64,000 bases of DNA from an uncultured Anaerolineae bacterium (lineage in GTDB: Bacteria; Chloroflexota; Anaerolineae; J036; Brachytrichaceae): the NCBI GenBank assembly GCA_937959265.1, contig CALGMA010000026.1:1-64000 (forward strand), given 5' to 3'. Positions 45,477 through 54,813 of this stretch are shown piece by piece. The position numbers were made by a program, and so were the translations under genes. The notes beneath the pieces are model-generated. The model saw nothing but the letters and a program-made list of their open reading frames with translations. It ran no database searches and had not been told where the DNA came from. Every line of letters starts with the position of its first letter. The stretch's first letter is position 1.

Positions 45477-46580
45477 TCAAGCTGCTGTGGTGGGAAGCCG
45501 CCGGCGTGCGTGGATCTCCTGGAATACGGTGACGGCCAGAGTCAGCACCGTGAGTGGGACCAAGAATAGCAACATCACGTTGCTAAAGACAGGCAAGGCT
45601 GGATTGTTGGTCGCATCGAATATAAGGTAAGCTGTGTAGGCTGCGTAATACAGCAAAAAGAGCGCACCTTCCCAGCGGGTGATCTTCAAACCGGTGAAGA
45701 AGATCGGCAGACAGGCGATAGCCACTGCGATCATTACCCAAATGTCCAAACGCAGCACCGATGGAGATATCGTCAGACCTTGTGGTGCGATGAGGCCAGC
45801 CATCCCCAGCACTGCCAGAAGATTGAAGATGTTGCTACCGACTACGTTCCCTACGGCAATGTCGCGCTCGCCGCGGATGCTCGCCAAGATCGAAGTTGCC
45901 ACTTCGGGGAGCGACGTGCCGGCCGCCACGATCGTCAGGCCGATGACCATTTCGCCAACGCCGACGGCGCGAGCGATGGCCACTGCGCCGTCTACCAACC
46001 AGCGTGAGCCGATGACCAACGCAATCAGGCCAAATGCGATGAGGCCTAGGTTGAGCAGCACGCCGCCAGTGCCTTTGGGCTTCTCACTGAATTCTTGTTC
46101 GTACTCCGCTTTCACCTGTGCGTTTCTCTCTCTAAGGCTTTGGACGGCGAGAAAGACGGTGTAAGCGATGATGCCGGCGAAGAGTGTGGTGCCTTCCAGC
46201 TGGTTGAGTACTCCATCAGCAATGAAAACCAGCGCCAACATCGATACGCCGATCATGATCGGCACATCAAGCCGCACCAGTTGCTGTGCAACGATGAGCG
46301 GTGTGATCAGCGCCGACGCGCCAAGAATAAACAATACGTTGAAGATATTGCTGCCGACCACGTTGCCCACGGCGATGTCGGCAGCGCCGTTCAACGCCGA
46401 GACACTGCTGACCGCCATTTCGGGCGCGCTGGTGCCGAATGCCACGATCGTCAGGCCGATCACCAACGGCGACACACCAACGGCAGCCGCGAGTCGCGAT
46501 GCGCCGCGCACCAATAGCTCTGCACCAACAATCAGCAGTGCCAGACCGACGACGAACAGGATCAATGTGAGAATATTCAA
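45477..46580 (-). CDS. CaCA-family cation antiporter, first gene of the riboswitch-led operon
   Basis: The 367-aa protein has the same architecture as its neighbour: VIGLTIVAFGTSAPEMAVS and VIGLTIVAAGTSLPEVATS alpha repeats and a cytosolic acidic loop between halves. The frame extends to 46685, but the start is set at TTG 46580: AGGAG lies 8 nt upstream, the protein then aligns residue by residue with the paralogue's start (NILTLILFVVG vs DVLTLILFVVG), and upstream in-frame ATGs fall inside the riboswitch hairpin. It is 32 nt from the next gene. Confidence 0.88.
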   Translation of the reverse strand: MNILTLILFVVGLALLIVGAELLVRGASRLAAAVGVSPLVIGLTIVAFGTSAPEMAVSSVSALNGAADIAVGNVVGSNIFNVLFILGASALITPLIVAQQLVRLDVPIMIGVSMLALVFIADGVLNQLEGTTLFAGIIAYTVFLAVQSLRERNAQVKAEYEQEFSEKPKGTGGVLLNLGLIAFGLIALVIGSRWLVDGAVAIARAVGVGEMVIGLTIVAAGTSLPEVATSILASIRGERDIAVGNVVGSNIFNLLAVLGMAGLIAPQGLTISPSVLRLDIWVMIAVAIACLPIFFTGLKITRWEGALFLLYYAAYTAYLIFDATNNPALPVFSNVMLLFLVPLTVLTLAVTVFQEIHARRRLPTTAA

Positions 46581-46595
46581 ATTTGTCGCTCCTGC

Positions 46596-46644
46596 AAAAC
46601 ACAGCGAGACCACCATGGTCTCATCAATCCCATAGTGGTCTCGC
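46596..46644 (-). terminator. Terminator-type hairpin of the riboswitch expression platform
   Basis: On the minus strand GCGAGACCAC (46644-46635) pairs with GTGGTCTCGC (46613-46604). The stem continues through a T-G pair and ATGG/CCAT, about 15 bp with an 11-base loop, followed by TGTGTTTT. Its 5' arm is the conserved last strand of the aptamer, so aptamer folding and this hairpin should exclude each other. Confidence 0.75.
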
Positions 46645-46745
46645 CTGTCGCGCGTCGAACGGCGCTTACAACCGGCCGGGGCCAATGGACCCGTATTGAC
46701 GACCGGCTGATCTCCTCTTGGAGAAGGCTACTCCCCAACCGATCT
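46636..46745 (-). promoter_or_regulatory. yybP-ykoY-type (Mn2+) riboswitch aptamer
   Basis: Minus-strand order of conserved blocks: GGGGAGTAGC (46736-46727), a small P2 hairpin TCTCC-AAGA-GGAGA, the P3 strand AGCCGGTC followed by GTCAATAC, an inner stem GGGTC-CATT-GGCCC, the P3 return CGGCCGGTT, a P4 hairpin around GCGCC-GTTC, and GCGAGACC at the end. This order and the exact GGGGAGTAGC, GTCGTCAAT and GCGAGACC words match the known manganese-sensing yybP-ykoY class as I remember it. The predicted transcript start lies just before the first block. Pairing outside the first block is short (P1 about 5 bp with a bulge). Metal binding itself is not shown by sequence. Confidence 0.82.
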
Positions 46746-46748
46746 TCT

Positions 46749-46778
46749 TTTATATCAGCCTTGTGCGGACTTTGTCAA
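46749..46778 (-). promoter_or_regulatory. Promoter of the CaCA-Mrp operon
   Basis: Minus strand: perfect -35 TTGACA (46778-46773), 18-nt spacer, -10 TATAAA (46754-46749). The transcript would start near 46742, just at the aptamer. This is the best sigma-70-type promoter in the window. Confidence 0.85.
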
Positions 46779-46825
46779 TGGCTATACGCCTTTCTCATCC
46801 GCATCCAATGTGCGCCGGTGCGACG

Positions 46826-47103
46826 ATTGGTGGCCCTGCGACCGCTGTTCCGCACGCTCGAGTTTACGGCCTACCGCGCCATTCAAAAGCTGGCCGAAAG
46901 TCGCAGCTTCAAACCGGCCGACCTCGAACGAGAGACCGAAGCGCAAGCCCGGGCGCGCGAAGGCCGCTCGTATTGGATGTGATGGCAAAGATCCTCGACC
47001 TGATGATCGCCCGTGAAGCAAAGCTGGCCAGAACGCAAGGCATCGCGCTGGAGGTGACGCCGGAGTCGCGGGCGACTACCTGCTCACGCCGAGCACGCTG
47101 CTA
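46826..47103 (+). pseudogene. Decayed clpA/C fragment with internal deletions
   Basis: Three pieces of the neighbouring clp gene are joined. 46826-46969 matches its N-domain region (46865-46970 differs at one base in about 106 from 47329-47434). 46963-47064 matches the region near 49117-49222 (about 88% by eye). A short piece to 47103 matches near 49311. The first junction falls in the shared word GCCGCTC, which fits a deletion between short direct repeats of about 1.7 kb. The frame breaks soon after the junction. No product is expected. Confidence 0.8.
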
Positions 47104-47174
47104 ATGAAGGACGTGAGGGAAGGGGCGATGTCCAATGTGTGCCGAAGCAGCGGTTCGATATACCGTGCATAGGC

Positions 47175-47180
47175 GATAAT
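47175..47180 (+). promoter_or_regulatory. Possible leaderless -10 box of the clp gene
   Basis: GATAAT ends 8 nt before ATG 47189. It matches TATAAT in five of six bases; there is no ribosome-binding site in between and no clear -35. Confidence 0.4.
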
Positions 47181-47188
47181 CTCCACCA

Positions 47189-49435
47189 ATGGCCACGTTG
47201 AACAAGGATTTGCTCGACGCCACCGCGCGCCGCGCCTTGAACCGTGCCGGCGACATCATGCGTCAGATGGGCAAACCGCTGCTGATGCCCGAGATGGCGT
47301 TGCTGGCGCTGCTCCGCATGCCCGAGTCTACGGCCTACCGCGCCATTCAAAAGCTGGCCGAAAGTCGCGGCTTCAAACCGGCCGACCTCGAACGAGAGAC
47401 CGAAGCGCAAGCCCGGGCGCGCGAAGGCCGCTCGGCCAAGTTCGACTACATCACCGACCAGAACGCAGTTGCGATGCTGAGCGACGAGATGTTGATTGCG
47501 CTGGACGAGGCGCGCGCCATCGCGCTGGCCAACGGCGAGATCTACATCGGCACAGAGCATTTGCTGGGTGCGCTTTCACAAACCGGCATCAGCACTGCCG
47601 GATTGTTGCAGCGCAAAGGGGTGACACCCAGCGCCCTCGCTGCGCTCATGTTGGATGGTGTTGTCAGCAAGCGCACCACGACGATGGACTGGGTGGCGGA
47701 GGCGAAACGTGGCCAGCTCGCGCCGCTCTTCCCGCGTGAGAAGCTGTTGCAGGAGCTCGTCAGTGTGCTGTCGCTGGCACGCGGGCGCAACGCCTTCCTG
47801 GTCGGCATGCCGGGCAGCGGTCGCCGCAGTTTAGCCCAGTCGTTGGCCTTCCTGGTCGCCGAGGGCAAGGGGCCGCCCAGGATCGAGCGCATCATCGAAG
47901 TGAGCGAGAGCGCATGGCTGGACAACCCGCAGTTGGCTATGCAGGTGGCGCTGCGCCAGGCAGAAGGCGGGGCGTTGTTCATCGCCAACATTCACCGTTT
48001 CTTCGGCCGCGCCGAAACCGGCGCGCAGATGAGCGCGATGAGGGACTTGCACAAGGCGATGATCGAAGGCGCGTGCGCCGTGATCGGCGCGACCACCGAG
48101 GCTGAATACAATGAGCGCATTCGCGCCAATGCGCCGGTCGTTGAGTATGCGCATGTGCTGCGCGTGCCGCCAGCCACGCCCGACGAGTGTCTTCAGATGC
48201 TGGCGCTGCACAAGCCGGAGTTCGAGCGCGACTATGGCTTTGTCGTGGATGACAGCGCGATCAAGGCGGCGACGATACTGGCCGCGCGCTACATCGGCGC
48301 CACGCCGTTGCCGGGCACGGCAGTGCAGGTGCTCCATCGCGCGTGCGCCGTCGTGAAAGGCTCGGGAAGCGGGAATCAGGAGTCGCGCGATGCAACTTCC
48401 CACGCCTCAGCCACCATTCCCGTGATTGATGCCGAGGATGTGACTTACGCGGTAAGTATGATGACCGGCATCCCGGTGAACAAACTGAGCGAGGACGAGC
48501 GCGCCAAATATGCGCAAATGGTGCAGGCGTTGCAACAGCGCGTGATCGGCCAGGATGACGCGATCCTCGCCATCAGCCGGGCGGTGAAGAGCGCGCGCGT
48601 CGGTTTGAAAGACCCCAAGCGACCGATCGGCTCGTTCCTCTTCCTTGGCCCTAGCGGTGTGGGTAAGACCGAGCTGGCCAAGGCGCTGGCCGAATTCCTC
48701 TTCGGTAGCGAAGATAACCTGATCGCGCTCGACATGACCGAGTATCAGAAGGACGACACGATCAACCGGCTGATCGGCTCGCCGCCGGGCTACGTGGGCT
48801 ACGAGAGCGGCGGCCAGCTCACCGAGAAGATCCTCAAGTCGCCTTACGCCGTGGTGCTGTTCGACGAGGTGGAGAAAGCGCATCCGCGCATTCTTGACAT
48901 CCTGTTGCAGGTGATGGAGGAGGGCCGGCTGACCGACGGGCAGGGGCGCGTGGCAAACTTCGCCGAGACGGTGATCATCCTCACCAGCAATCTCGGCGCA
49001 CCATACTTGAACGACCCGACGCTAGGCGAGCGGGCGCGCGAGCTGGCCATGCTGGACGTGCGGGCATTCTTCCGGCCGGAGTTCCTCAACCGCCTGGATG
49101 AGATCGTCATGTTCAAGCCGCTCATGCCGGATGCAATGGCGAAGATACTCGACCTGATGATCGCCCGCGAAGCGAAGCTGGCCAGGGCGCAAGGCGTCGC
49201 GTTGGAGGTGACGCTGGAGGCGCGGGCATGGCTCTTGGCCCAGAACACCGAGCCGGGCTTGGGCGCGCGGCCGCTGCGGCGCATTCTGCAGCGTCACTTG
49301 CGCGAGAAGCTGGCCGACTACCTGCTCACCTTGCGCACCCCGCCGACGCGCGTCTTGGTGGATGCGGATGCCCAGGGGCTGGTCTACTCCGACGATCGCT
49401 CATCAGCCAGCGCGCTCACCCTGGCCAGCAATTGA
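47189..49435 (+). CDS. ClpA/ClpC-like AAA+ unfoldase with degenerate first ATPase domain
   Basis: Unfolds proteins for ClpP, likely the peptidase encoded at 59064. The 748-aa chain has an N-domain pair (about 1-145), a first AAA+ domain (about 185-390), a linker with MTGIPVNKLSEDE, and a second AAA+ domain (about 450-660) with intact Walker A GPSGVGKTELAKALAE and Walker B VVLFDEVEKAHP, plus a C-terminal domain. In domain 1 Walker A reads GMPGSGRRSL (Lys to Arg) and Walker B LFIANIH where FIDEIH is expected, so ATP binding and hydrolysis there are doubtful. A Ser/Gly-rich 15-aa insert (near 392-407) precedes the linker. Confidence 0.9.
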   Translation: MATLNKDLLDATARRALNRAGDIMRQMGKPLLMPEMALLALLRMPESTAYRAIQKLAESRGFKPADLERETEAQARAREGRSAKFDYITDQNAVAMLSDEMLIALDEARAIALANGEIYIGTEHLLGALSQTGISTAGLLQRKGVTPSALAALMLDGVVSKRTTTMDWVAEAKRGQLAPLFPREKLLQELVSVLSLARGRNAFLVGMPGSGRRSLAQSLAFLVAEGKGPPRIERIIEVSESAWLDNPQLAMQVALRQAEGGALFIANIHRFFGRAETGAQMSAMRDLHKAMIEGACAVIGATTEAEYNERIRANAPVVEYAHVLRVPPATPDECLQMLALHKPEFERDYGFVVDDSAIKAATILAARYIGATPLPGTAVQVLHRACAVVKGSGSGNQESRDATSHASATIPVIDAEDVTYAVSMMTGIPVNKLSEDERAKYAQMVQALQQRVIGQDDAILAISRAVKSARVGLKDPKRPIGSFLFLGPSGVGKTELAKALAEFLFGSEDNLIALDMTEYQKDDTINRLIGSPPGYVGYESGGQLTEKILKSPYAVVLFDEVEKAHPRILDILLQVMEEGRLTDGQGRVANFAETVIILTSNLGAPYLNDPTLGERARELAMLDVRAFFRPEFLNRLDEIVMFKPLMPDAMAKILDLMIAREAKLARAQGVALEVTLEARAWLLAQNTEPGLGARPLRRILQRHLREKLADYLLTLRTPPTRVLVDADAQGLVYSDDRSSASALTLASN

Positions 49436-49460
49436 GTGCATCGCCAGCCAGACGCAAAGG

Positions 49461-49506
49461 ACGCGCGGGGCAGCGCGCGATTTCGGCGCTGCCCCGCGCG
49501 TTTCTT
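49461..49506. terminator. Bidirectional terminator between clp and ahcY
   Basis: A 16-bp perfect stem (acgcgcggggcagcgc, 49461-49476, with 49486-49501), 9-base loop, followed by tttctt on the plus strand. It lies in the 80-nt gap between two convergent stops. Confidence 0.85.
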
Positions 49507-49515
49507 CAGCGCCGG

Positions 49516-50811
<1,296 letters not shown>

Positions 50812-50820
50812 TCAATCTGA

Positions 50821-50896
50821 AAGACACCAAGCACCGGGACTCCAGGCTGCTTGCCCCTCGCCGGGATCGAAGATGGGCGAAGCCGCTTGTGGTCTT
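50821..50896 (-). promoter_or_regulatory. Structured leader between adenosine kinase and ahcY, class unknown
   Basis: Arms 50821-50832 and 50885-50896 pair as two 5-bp helices with a 2x2 mismatch (AAGAC / GTCTT and CAAGC / GCTTG on the message strand), enclosing a G/C-rich core of about 50 nt with GGCGAGGGGC and CCTGGAGTCCCGG. I could not fit it to the canonical SAH, SAM-I or SAM-IV patterns, so it may be a new leader or only an operon hairpin. Confidence 0.4.
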
Positions 50897-50910
50897 TGGG
50901 TAATGCGAAC

Positions 50911-51885
50911 TCACGATTGCTGGCCTGCCGGCGGTTGGCCATTCATCGCGATATTGAGCGGGCCGAAGTGTGCTTCGTAGCGCGCCTTGAATTGCTCCCA
51001 GGTGTAGCTATGGCCTTGGCCGCCGATGTGTTCCAGGGCGAAGGTGGCTGCGACGCTGCCCAGCCGGCCGCAAGTCTCCCAGTCGGCGCCGGCGGCTAGC
51101 CCCTTGATCAAGCCGCCGCGGAAGGCGTCGCCGACGCCGGTCGGATCCACCACGCGCTCTTCCGGCACGGCCGGGATGTCAACGCGATGGTCGCGCAGCA
51201 GAATGGTTGAGCCTTTCTCGCCGCGTGTGATGATGAGCGCCTCGGCGTGATACAACACATCCGCCTCGGTCAGCCCGGTCTTTTGGCGGATCACCTCGAA
51301 CTCGTAGTCGTTGCAAATCAGCACGTCGGCGCCAATGATGCCGGCCTTCAATTCCTCGCCCGACGAGCGCGCGACCTGTTGACCGGGGTCGAAGATGTGG
51401 CGAATGCCCAACTCGCGGCATTCTTGCGCATGCCGGATCATCGCCTGCGGATCGTTTGGCGAGATGATGACGATGTCGGGCTTGAAAAGGAGATCTCTGA
51501 AGGAAAGCTCGCGCGCATCCGCCATCGCACCGGAGTAGAACGATGCGATCTGGTTGTTGTTGCAGTCGGTGCTGCAAAAGAACGACGCCGTGAACTTGTG
51601 GCGGATGACGCGGGTGAGCGATGTGTCCACGCCGACCGATTCCAGCCATGCGCGATATTCCTCGAAGTCCTGACCGGCTGTGCCCATCAAGCGGGGGCGC
51701 TCGCCAAGCAGCGCGAGCGTGTAGGCGATGTTCGGGCCGCAGCCTCCCCTTCGGCGTTCCATCGAATCTACCAGGAAGCTCAGGCTGACGCGCGCCATGT
51801 GCTCCGGCAGGATGTGTTCGCTGAATGACCCCGGGAAGGTCATGAGATAGTCGTAGGCGATGGACCCGGTGACGATGATGTTCAT
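50911..51885 (-). CDS. adoK: Adenosine kinase (PfkB family)
   Basis: Phosphorylates adenosine to AMP. The 324-aa protein closely follows mycobacterial AdoK block by block: VTGSIAYDYLMTFPGSFSE, ILPEHMARVSLSFLVDSM, QIASFYSGAMADAREL, DPGQQVARSSGEEL, and the PfkB signature DPTGVGDAFRGG with the catalytic Asp near residue 257. The gene lies between a regulator (4-nt ATGA overlap) and ahcY, whose product adenosine it would clear. Another PfkB sugar kinase is possible but fits less well. Confidence 0.9.
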   Translation of the reverse strand: MNIIVTGSIAYDYLMTFPGSFSEHILPEHMARVSLSFLVDSMERRRGGCGPNIAYTLALLGERPRLMGTAGQDFEEYRAWLESVGVDTSLTRVIRHKFTASFFCSTDCNNNQIASFYSGAMADARELSFRDLLFKPDIVIISPNDPQAMIRHAQECRELGIRHIFDPGQQVARSSGEELKAGIIGADVLICNDYEFEVIRQKTGLTEADVLYHAEALIITRGEKGSTILLRDHRVDIPAVPEERVVDPTGVGDAFRGGLIKGLAAGADWETCGRLGSVAATFALEHIGGQGHSYTWEQFKARYEAHFGPLNIAMNGQPPAGQQS

Positions 51886-52571
51886 TTCTTGACCTTAGGA
51901 TTGTCGAAGCGGTAGCCCTGCCCCCGCACCGTGTGAAGATACAGGGGTTCGGTCGGGTTGTCCTCGATCGCTTCGCGCAGCCACCGGATGTGCACGTCAA
52001 GCGTGCGCGTGTCGCCGAGGTAGTCGGTTTCCCATACTTGTTGCATCAGCAGTCTGCGCGGCAACACCTCGCCCTGCCGTTGCATGAAGAGCTGCAGCAG
52101 TCTGGAAAGCTTTGGGTTGAGGTAGATCTCCTCGTTGCGTTTGCGCAGGATGCCGTCTGCAGGCCGGAAGACGAGTTCGCCGCAGCGTAGCTCCAGTGTC
52201 AGGCCCTCGGGTAACAGCTTCTCCAAGCGGAAGAGCAAGCGGCGCAGTTGCAGCGGCCGCGATACGAACGCATCGGCACAGCCGTTGTAGGTGCTTGCAT
52301 TCATCCCGTTGTTGGCCGACACATCTGCGCCGATCATCAACACAGGTAGCTCCTTCATGCGCTTGATTTCTTGACATAGCTTCTCTGCATTGGCATTGAG
52401 CGAAGGCGCGTCAATCACTACCAGTGCCAACTTTTCGTTGGCCACACGTTCTAAAGCATTCTTGGCTGTGCGCACCCAGATCACCCGATACCCGTGGCGT
52501 TCGAGCACCGGTCCGACAGAGTCACCCAGGCCGCCTTGTACGAGGAGGATCTTCGTTGCTGCTGTCTTCAT
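51882..52571 (-). CDS. OmpR-like regulator with degenerate receiver domain
   Basis: The 229-aa protein has a receiver-like fold (about 8-122) and an OmpR-type winged helix (about 130-226) with GEVLPRRLLMQQVW and TRTLDVHIRWLREAI. In the receiver the acidic pocket is replaced by QGG, although one Asp (VVIDAPS) remains and the conserved Lys is Arg (VSRPLQL). It is probably not phosphorylated in the normal way. The stop overlaps the start of adenosine kinase (ATGA), so it may sense adenosine or SAH status. The frame extends to 52703; ATG 52571 starts at the domain. Confidence 0.85.
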   Translation of the reverse strand: MKTAATKILLVQGGLGDSVGPVLERHGYRVIWVRTAKNALERVANEKLALVVIDAPSLNANAEKLCQEIKRMKELPVLMIGADVSANNGMNASTYNGCADAFVSRPLQLRRLLFRLEKLLPEGLTLELRCGELVFRPADGILRKRNEEIYLNPKLSRLLQLFMQRQGEVLPRRLLMQQVWETDYLGDTRTLDVHIRWLREAIEDNPTEPLYLHTVRGQGYRFDNPKVKK

Positions 52572-52736
52572 AGATGCTTTTGCAGCCCGACGCCTCCCTG
52601 CCAGGCTGCGCGAATTCAGGTTGTCTCGCAGGCGCTTAGTGACCATCCGGATCGCGTTTCTTCGAGGTCTTCGCATCCAGACGTGCGATCCGGACACGCT
52701 CACGATGCGTCAGTACTCTCTGGTGAAGTGGGCGGC

Positions 52737-52742
52737 ATTATA
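52737..52742 (-). promoter_or_regulatory. -10 box upstream of the regulator-adoK-ahcY operon
   Basis: A perfect TATAAT on the minus strand (52742-52737) lies about 165 nt before ATG 52571, with TTGACG 7 nt further upstream, too close to serve as its -35. The 255-nt gap holds no gene. Confidence 0.45.
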
Positions 52743-52826
52743 TATCGCGCGTCAATGCGGTGTATGCGAATGGCGAGAGCCTTTTAAGGTTGCCCCACCG
52801 TTCGTATCTGACGATCTTCACGCTGT

Positions 52827-53279
52827 TTATTTTGCCGCGCGTCGGCGATGTTGAATCCAGATCCCGCCATGGTAGACCCACACCAGGAGCGACACCAGCG
52901 TGGACCACAAGGCGCCGATCAAATAGCTGAGCGAATCTCCATCCGCCGGCTTCGAGCCGAACAAAACCTCCAGTAGTCGGCTGATGAATTGCATGCCGAT
53001 CCATGCGCTGGCAATTAGCCCCATGATCGTGAAGAAGGCCAGATACAACTGCGAGGTCGTTCCATTCCACCCCCAATCGCGTTGCGCCCAGCGCCAATGG
53101 ATCACCCAGATCGGCCAGGCGATGATGGCGATGGCCAGACTGCGTGCCAGGAGGTTGGTCTGCTCTGTGCTGGTCACGCCGGGCACAGCGCGCGCAATGC
53201 TCCAGCCGGCGAACAACGTCGCCCCATAGGCGATAGCGAGCGCGAGGAACGAAACGGTGATCGTATAGCGGGCCCACAT
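52827..53279 (-). CDS. Four-helix membrane protein (DUF5671-like)
   Basis: The 150-aa protein has four hydrophobic helices (about 6-26, 43-62, 76-98, 117-138) with WPIWVIHWRWAQRD between helices 2 and 3 and HGGIWIQHRRRA at the end. The pattern matches a family of unknown function often called DUF5671, from memory. It lies 59 nt before trmFO's stop side and on the same strand as trmFO and the regulator. Role unknown. Confidence 0.7.
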   Translation of the reverse strand: MWARYTITVSFLALAIAYGATLFAGWSIARAVPGVTSTEQTNLLARSLAIAIIAWPIWVIHWRWAQRDWGWNGTTSQLYLAFFTIMGLIASAWIGMQFISRLLEVLFGSKPADGDSLSYLIGALWSTLVSLLVWVYHGGIWIQHRRRAAK

Positions 53280-53338
53280 ATCAGCTCGGCGGTGTTGAAT
53301 GGGAAATGCGAAGGAAGGAATCGGTTGGTGAACGTTGG

Positions 53339-54775
53339 TCAGCCTTCAGTTGTCAACAAGATGTCGCTCAGGATGCCCTGCGATTCGATCGCTGTCCGTA
53401 AGTCGTGCTGGGCGCGTTCGGCGTAGGCTGCGCCGCGCAGCCGCTTATCGCGCGGTGGCTGCGCCAGCGGCGGCAAGATGCCGAAGTTCGCTTTCATCGG
53501 CTGGAAGTGCTTTGGCTCCGCATGCGCGATGTAATGGCATAACGCGCCGAGCATTGTCGTGGGCGGCAGCGTGACCAATGGCTCACCGCGCAGCGCGCGT
53601 ACGGCGTTGACGCCGGCCAGCAGTCCAGTGGCCGCATTGCCGACGTAGCCCTCTACGCCGACGATTTGGCCCGCGAAGAAAATCGCGCATCGAGCATCGG
53701 GGATTGAGCATTGATGGCGTGCGAGACGATCCCCCCGCAATTGCAGCGTGGCGCTCAGCAGCGTGGGGGAGTTGATGAATGTGTTGCGGTGCATTTGGCC
53801 ATAGCGCACGAACTCGGCGCGTTGCAGGCCGGGGATCATGCGCAGCACGCGGTCCTGCTCGGAGAACCTGAGGTTGGTCTGGAAGCCGACGATATTGTAG
53901 AGCGTGCCGGCGACGTTGTCCTGGCGCAGTTGCACCACGGCGAACGGCCGCTTGCCGGTGCGTGGGTCGCGGATGCCCACCGGCCGCATCGGCCCAAAGG
54001 CCAACGCATCTTTGCCGCGCCGCGCCATGACCTCGATGGGCAGACAGCCCTCGAAGAAACGCTCGTCGCGCAGCTCGAAGTCGCGCAGAGTCGCTGTCTC
54101 AGCCGTCGTCAGCGCCTCGATGAAGGCGTAGTACTCTTCCCGCGTCATCGGGCAATTGATGTAGTCGCCTTCTGCCGGTTGAGGCTCGGGACGCGCGCTG
54201 CCGTTCCTACCGCCCTGTGTCTTGCCATAGCGCGAAGCGCGAAAGGCGATGTTGAGGTCAATCGAATCGAGCGTCACGATCGGGGCGATAGCGTCCCAGA
54301 AGTAGAGATACTCGCCGCCGCTCAGTCGGGCGATCTCGGCCGCTAACGCATCCGAAGTGAGCGGCCCGCTGGCGATCACGCTGATGCCCCCTGGAATGCG
54401 CGTTGCTTCCTCGCGGATCACTTCGATGAGCGGGTGCGACTCAATGTGGCGGGTCACCTCCAGCGCGAATAGTTCGCGGTCTACGGCCAGCGCGCCGCCA
54501 GCAGGCACCGCCGCGCGCTCGGCGCATGCCATGATCAACGAGCTGAGCATGCGCATCTCGCGTTTGAGCAGCCCGGGCGCCTTATCGTCCTGATCGGCGC
54601 CCAGTGAATTGCTGCATACGAGCTCGGCCAGATGGCCGGTGGTGTGCGCCGGCGTCATCCTGTGCGGGCGCATCTCGTACAGCTTGACGCGCACGCCGCG
54701 CTGGGCGATCTGCCATGCAGCCTCCGTGCCGGCCAGGCCGCCGCCAATCACAGTGATCCAGTCGGTCTCGTGCAT
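53339..54775 (-). CDS. trmFO: tRNA (uracil-5-)-methyltransferase TrmFO, folate/FAD dependent
   Basis: Methylates U54 of tRNA using methylene-tetrahydrofolate and FAD. The 478-aa protein has the FAD-binding [18 protein letters not shown] at 7-24, [26 protein letters not shown], and the C-terminal [20 protein letters not shown]. Length fits the family. ATG 54775 has a TAGAAT box 10 nt upstream, shared in mirror symmetry with the divergent gene. Confidence 0.96.
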   Translation of the reverse strand: MHETDWITVIGGGLAGTEAAWQIAQRGVRVKLYEMRPHRMTPAHTTGHLAELVCSNSLGADQDDKAPGLLKREMRMLSSLIMACAERAAVPAGGALAVDRELFALEVTRHIESHPLIEVIREEATRIPGGISVIASGPLTSDALAAEIARLSGGEYLYFWDAIAPIVTLDSIDLNIAFRASRYGKTQGGRNGSARPEPQPAEGDYINCPMTREEYYAFIEALTTAETATLRDFELRDERFFEGCLPIEVMARRGKDALAFGPMRPVGIRDPRTGKRPFAVVQLRQDNVAGTLYNIVGFQTNLRFSEQDRVLRMIPGLQRAEFVRYGQMHRNTFINSPTLLSATLQLRGDRLARHQCSIPDARCAIFFAGQIVGVEGYVGNAATGLLAGVNAVRALRGEPLVTLPPTTMLGALCHYIAHAEPKHFQPMKANFGILPPLAQPPRDKRLRGAAYAERAQHDLRTAIESQGILSDILLTTEG

Positions 54776-54784
54776 GGTGCGACG

Positions 54785-54804
54785 TGATTCTAGCAGCGTA
54801 GAAT
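54785..54804. promoter_or_regulatory. Mirror-image divergent leaderless promoters
   Basis: gattcta-gcagcg-tagaatc is a perfect 7-bp palindrome whose arms give TAGAAT on each strand: 54798-54803 for the plus gene (ATG 54814) and 54791-54786 for trmFO (ATG 54775). Both boxes sit 10 nt before a start codon, so both messages would have leaders of only a few bases. The palindrome may also bind a dimeric regulator. Confidence 0.65.
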
Positions 54805-54813
54805 CCCGGCGTC

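Noticed and set aside
46581..46685. Longer N terminus of the first CaCA gene from ATG 46616 or from 46685
   Set aside because: The region is occupied by the riboswitch and terminator hairpin; TTG 46580 has a ribosome-binding site and gives the same length and start as the paralogue.
46635..46982. Stand-alone small protein frame at 46635-46982 (plus)
   Set aside because: Its C-terminal half is a copy of the Clp N-domain and it starts antisense to the riboswitch; it is part of the clp remnant.
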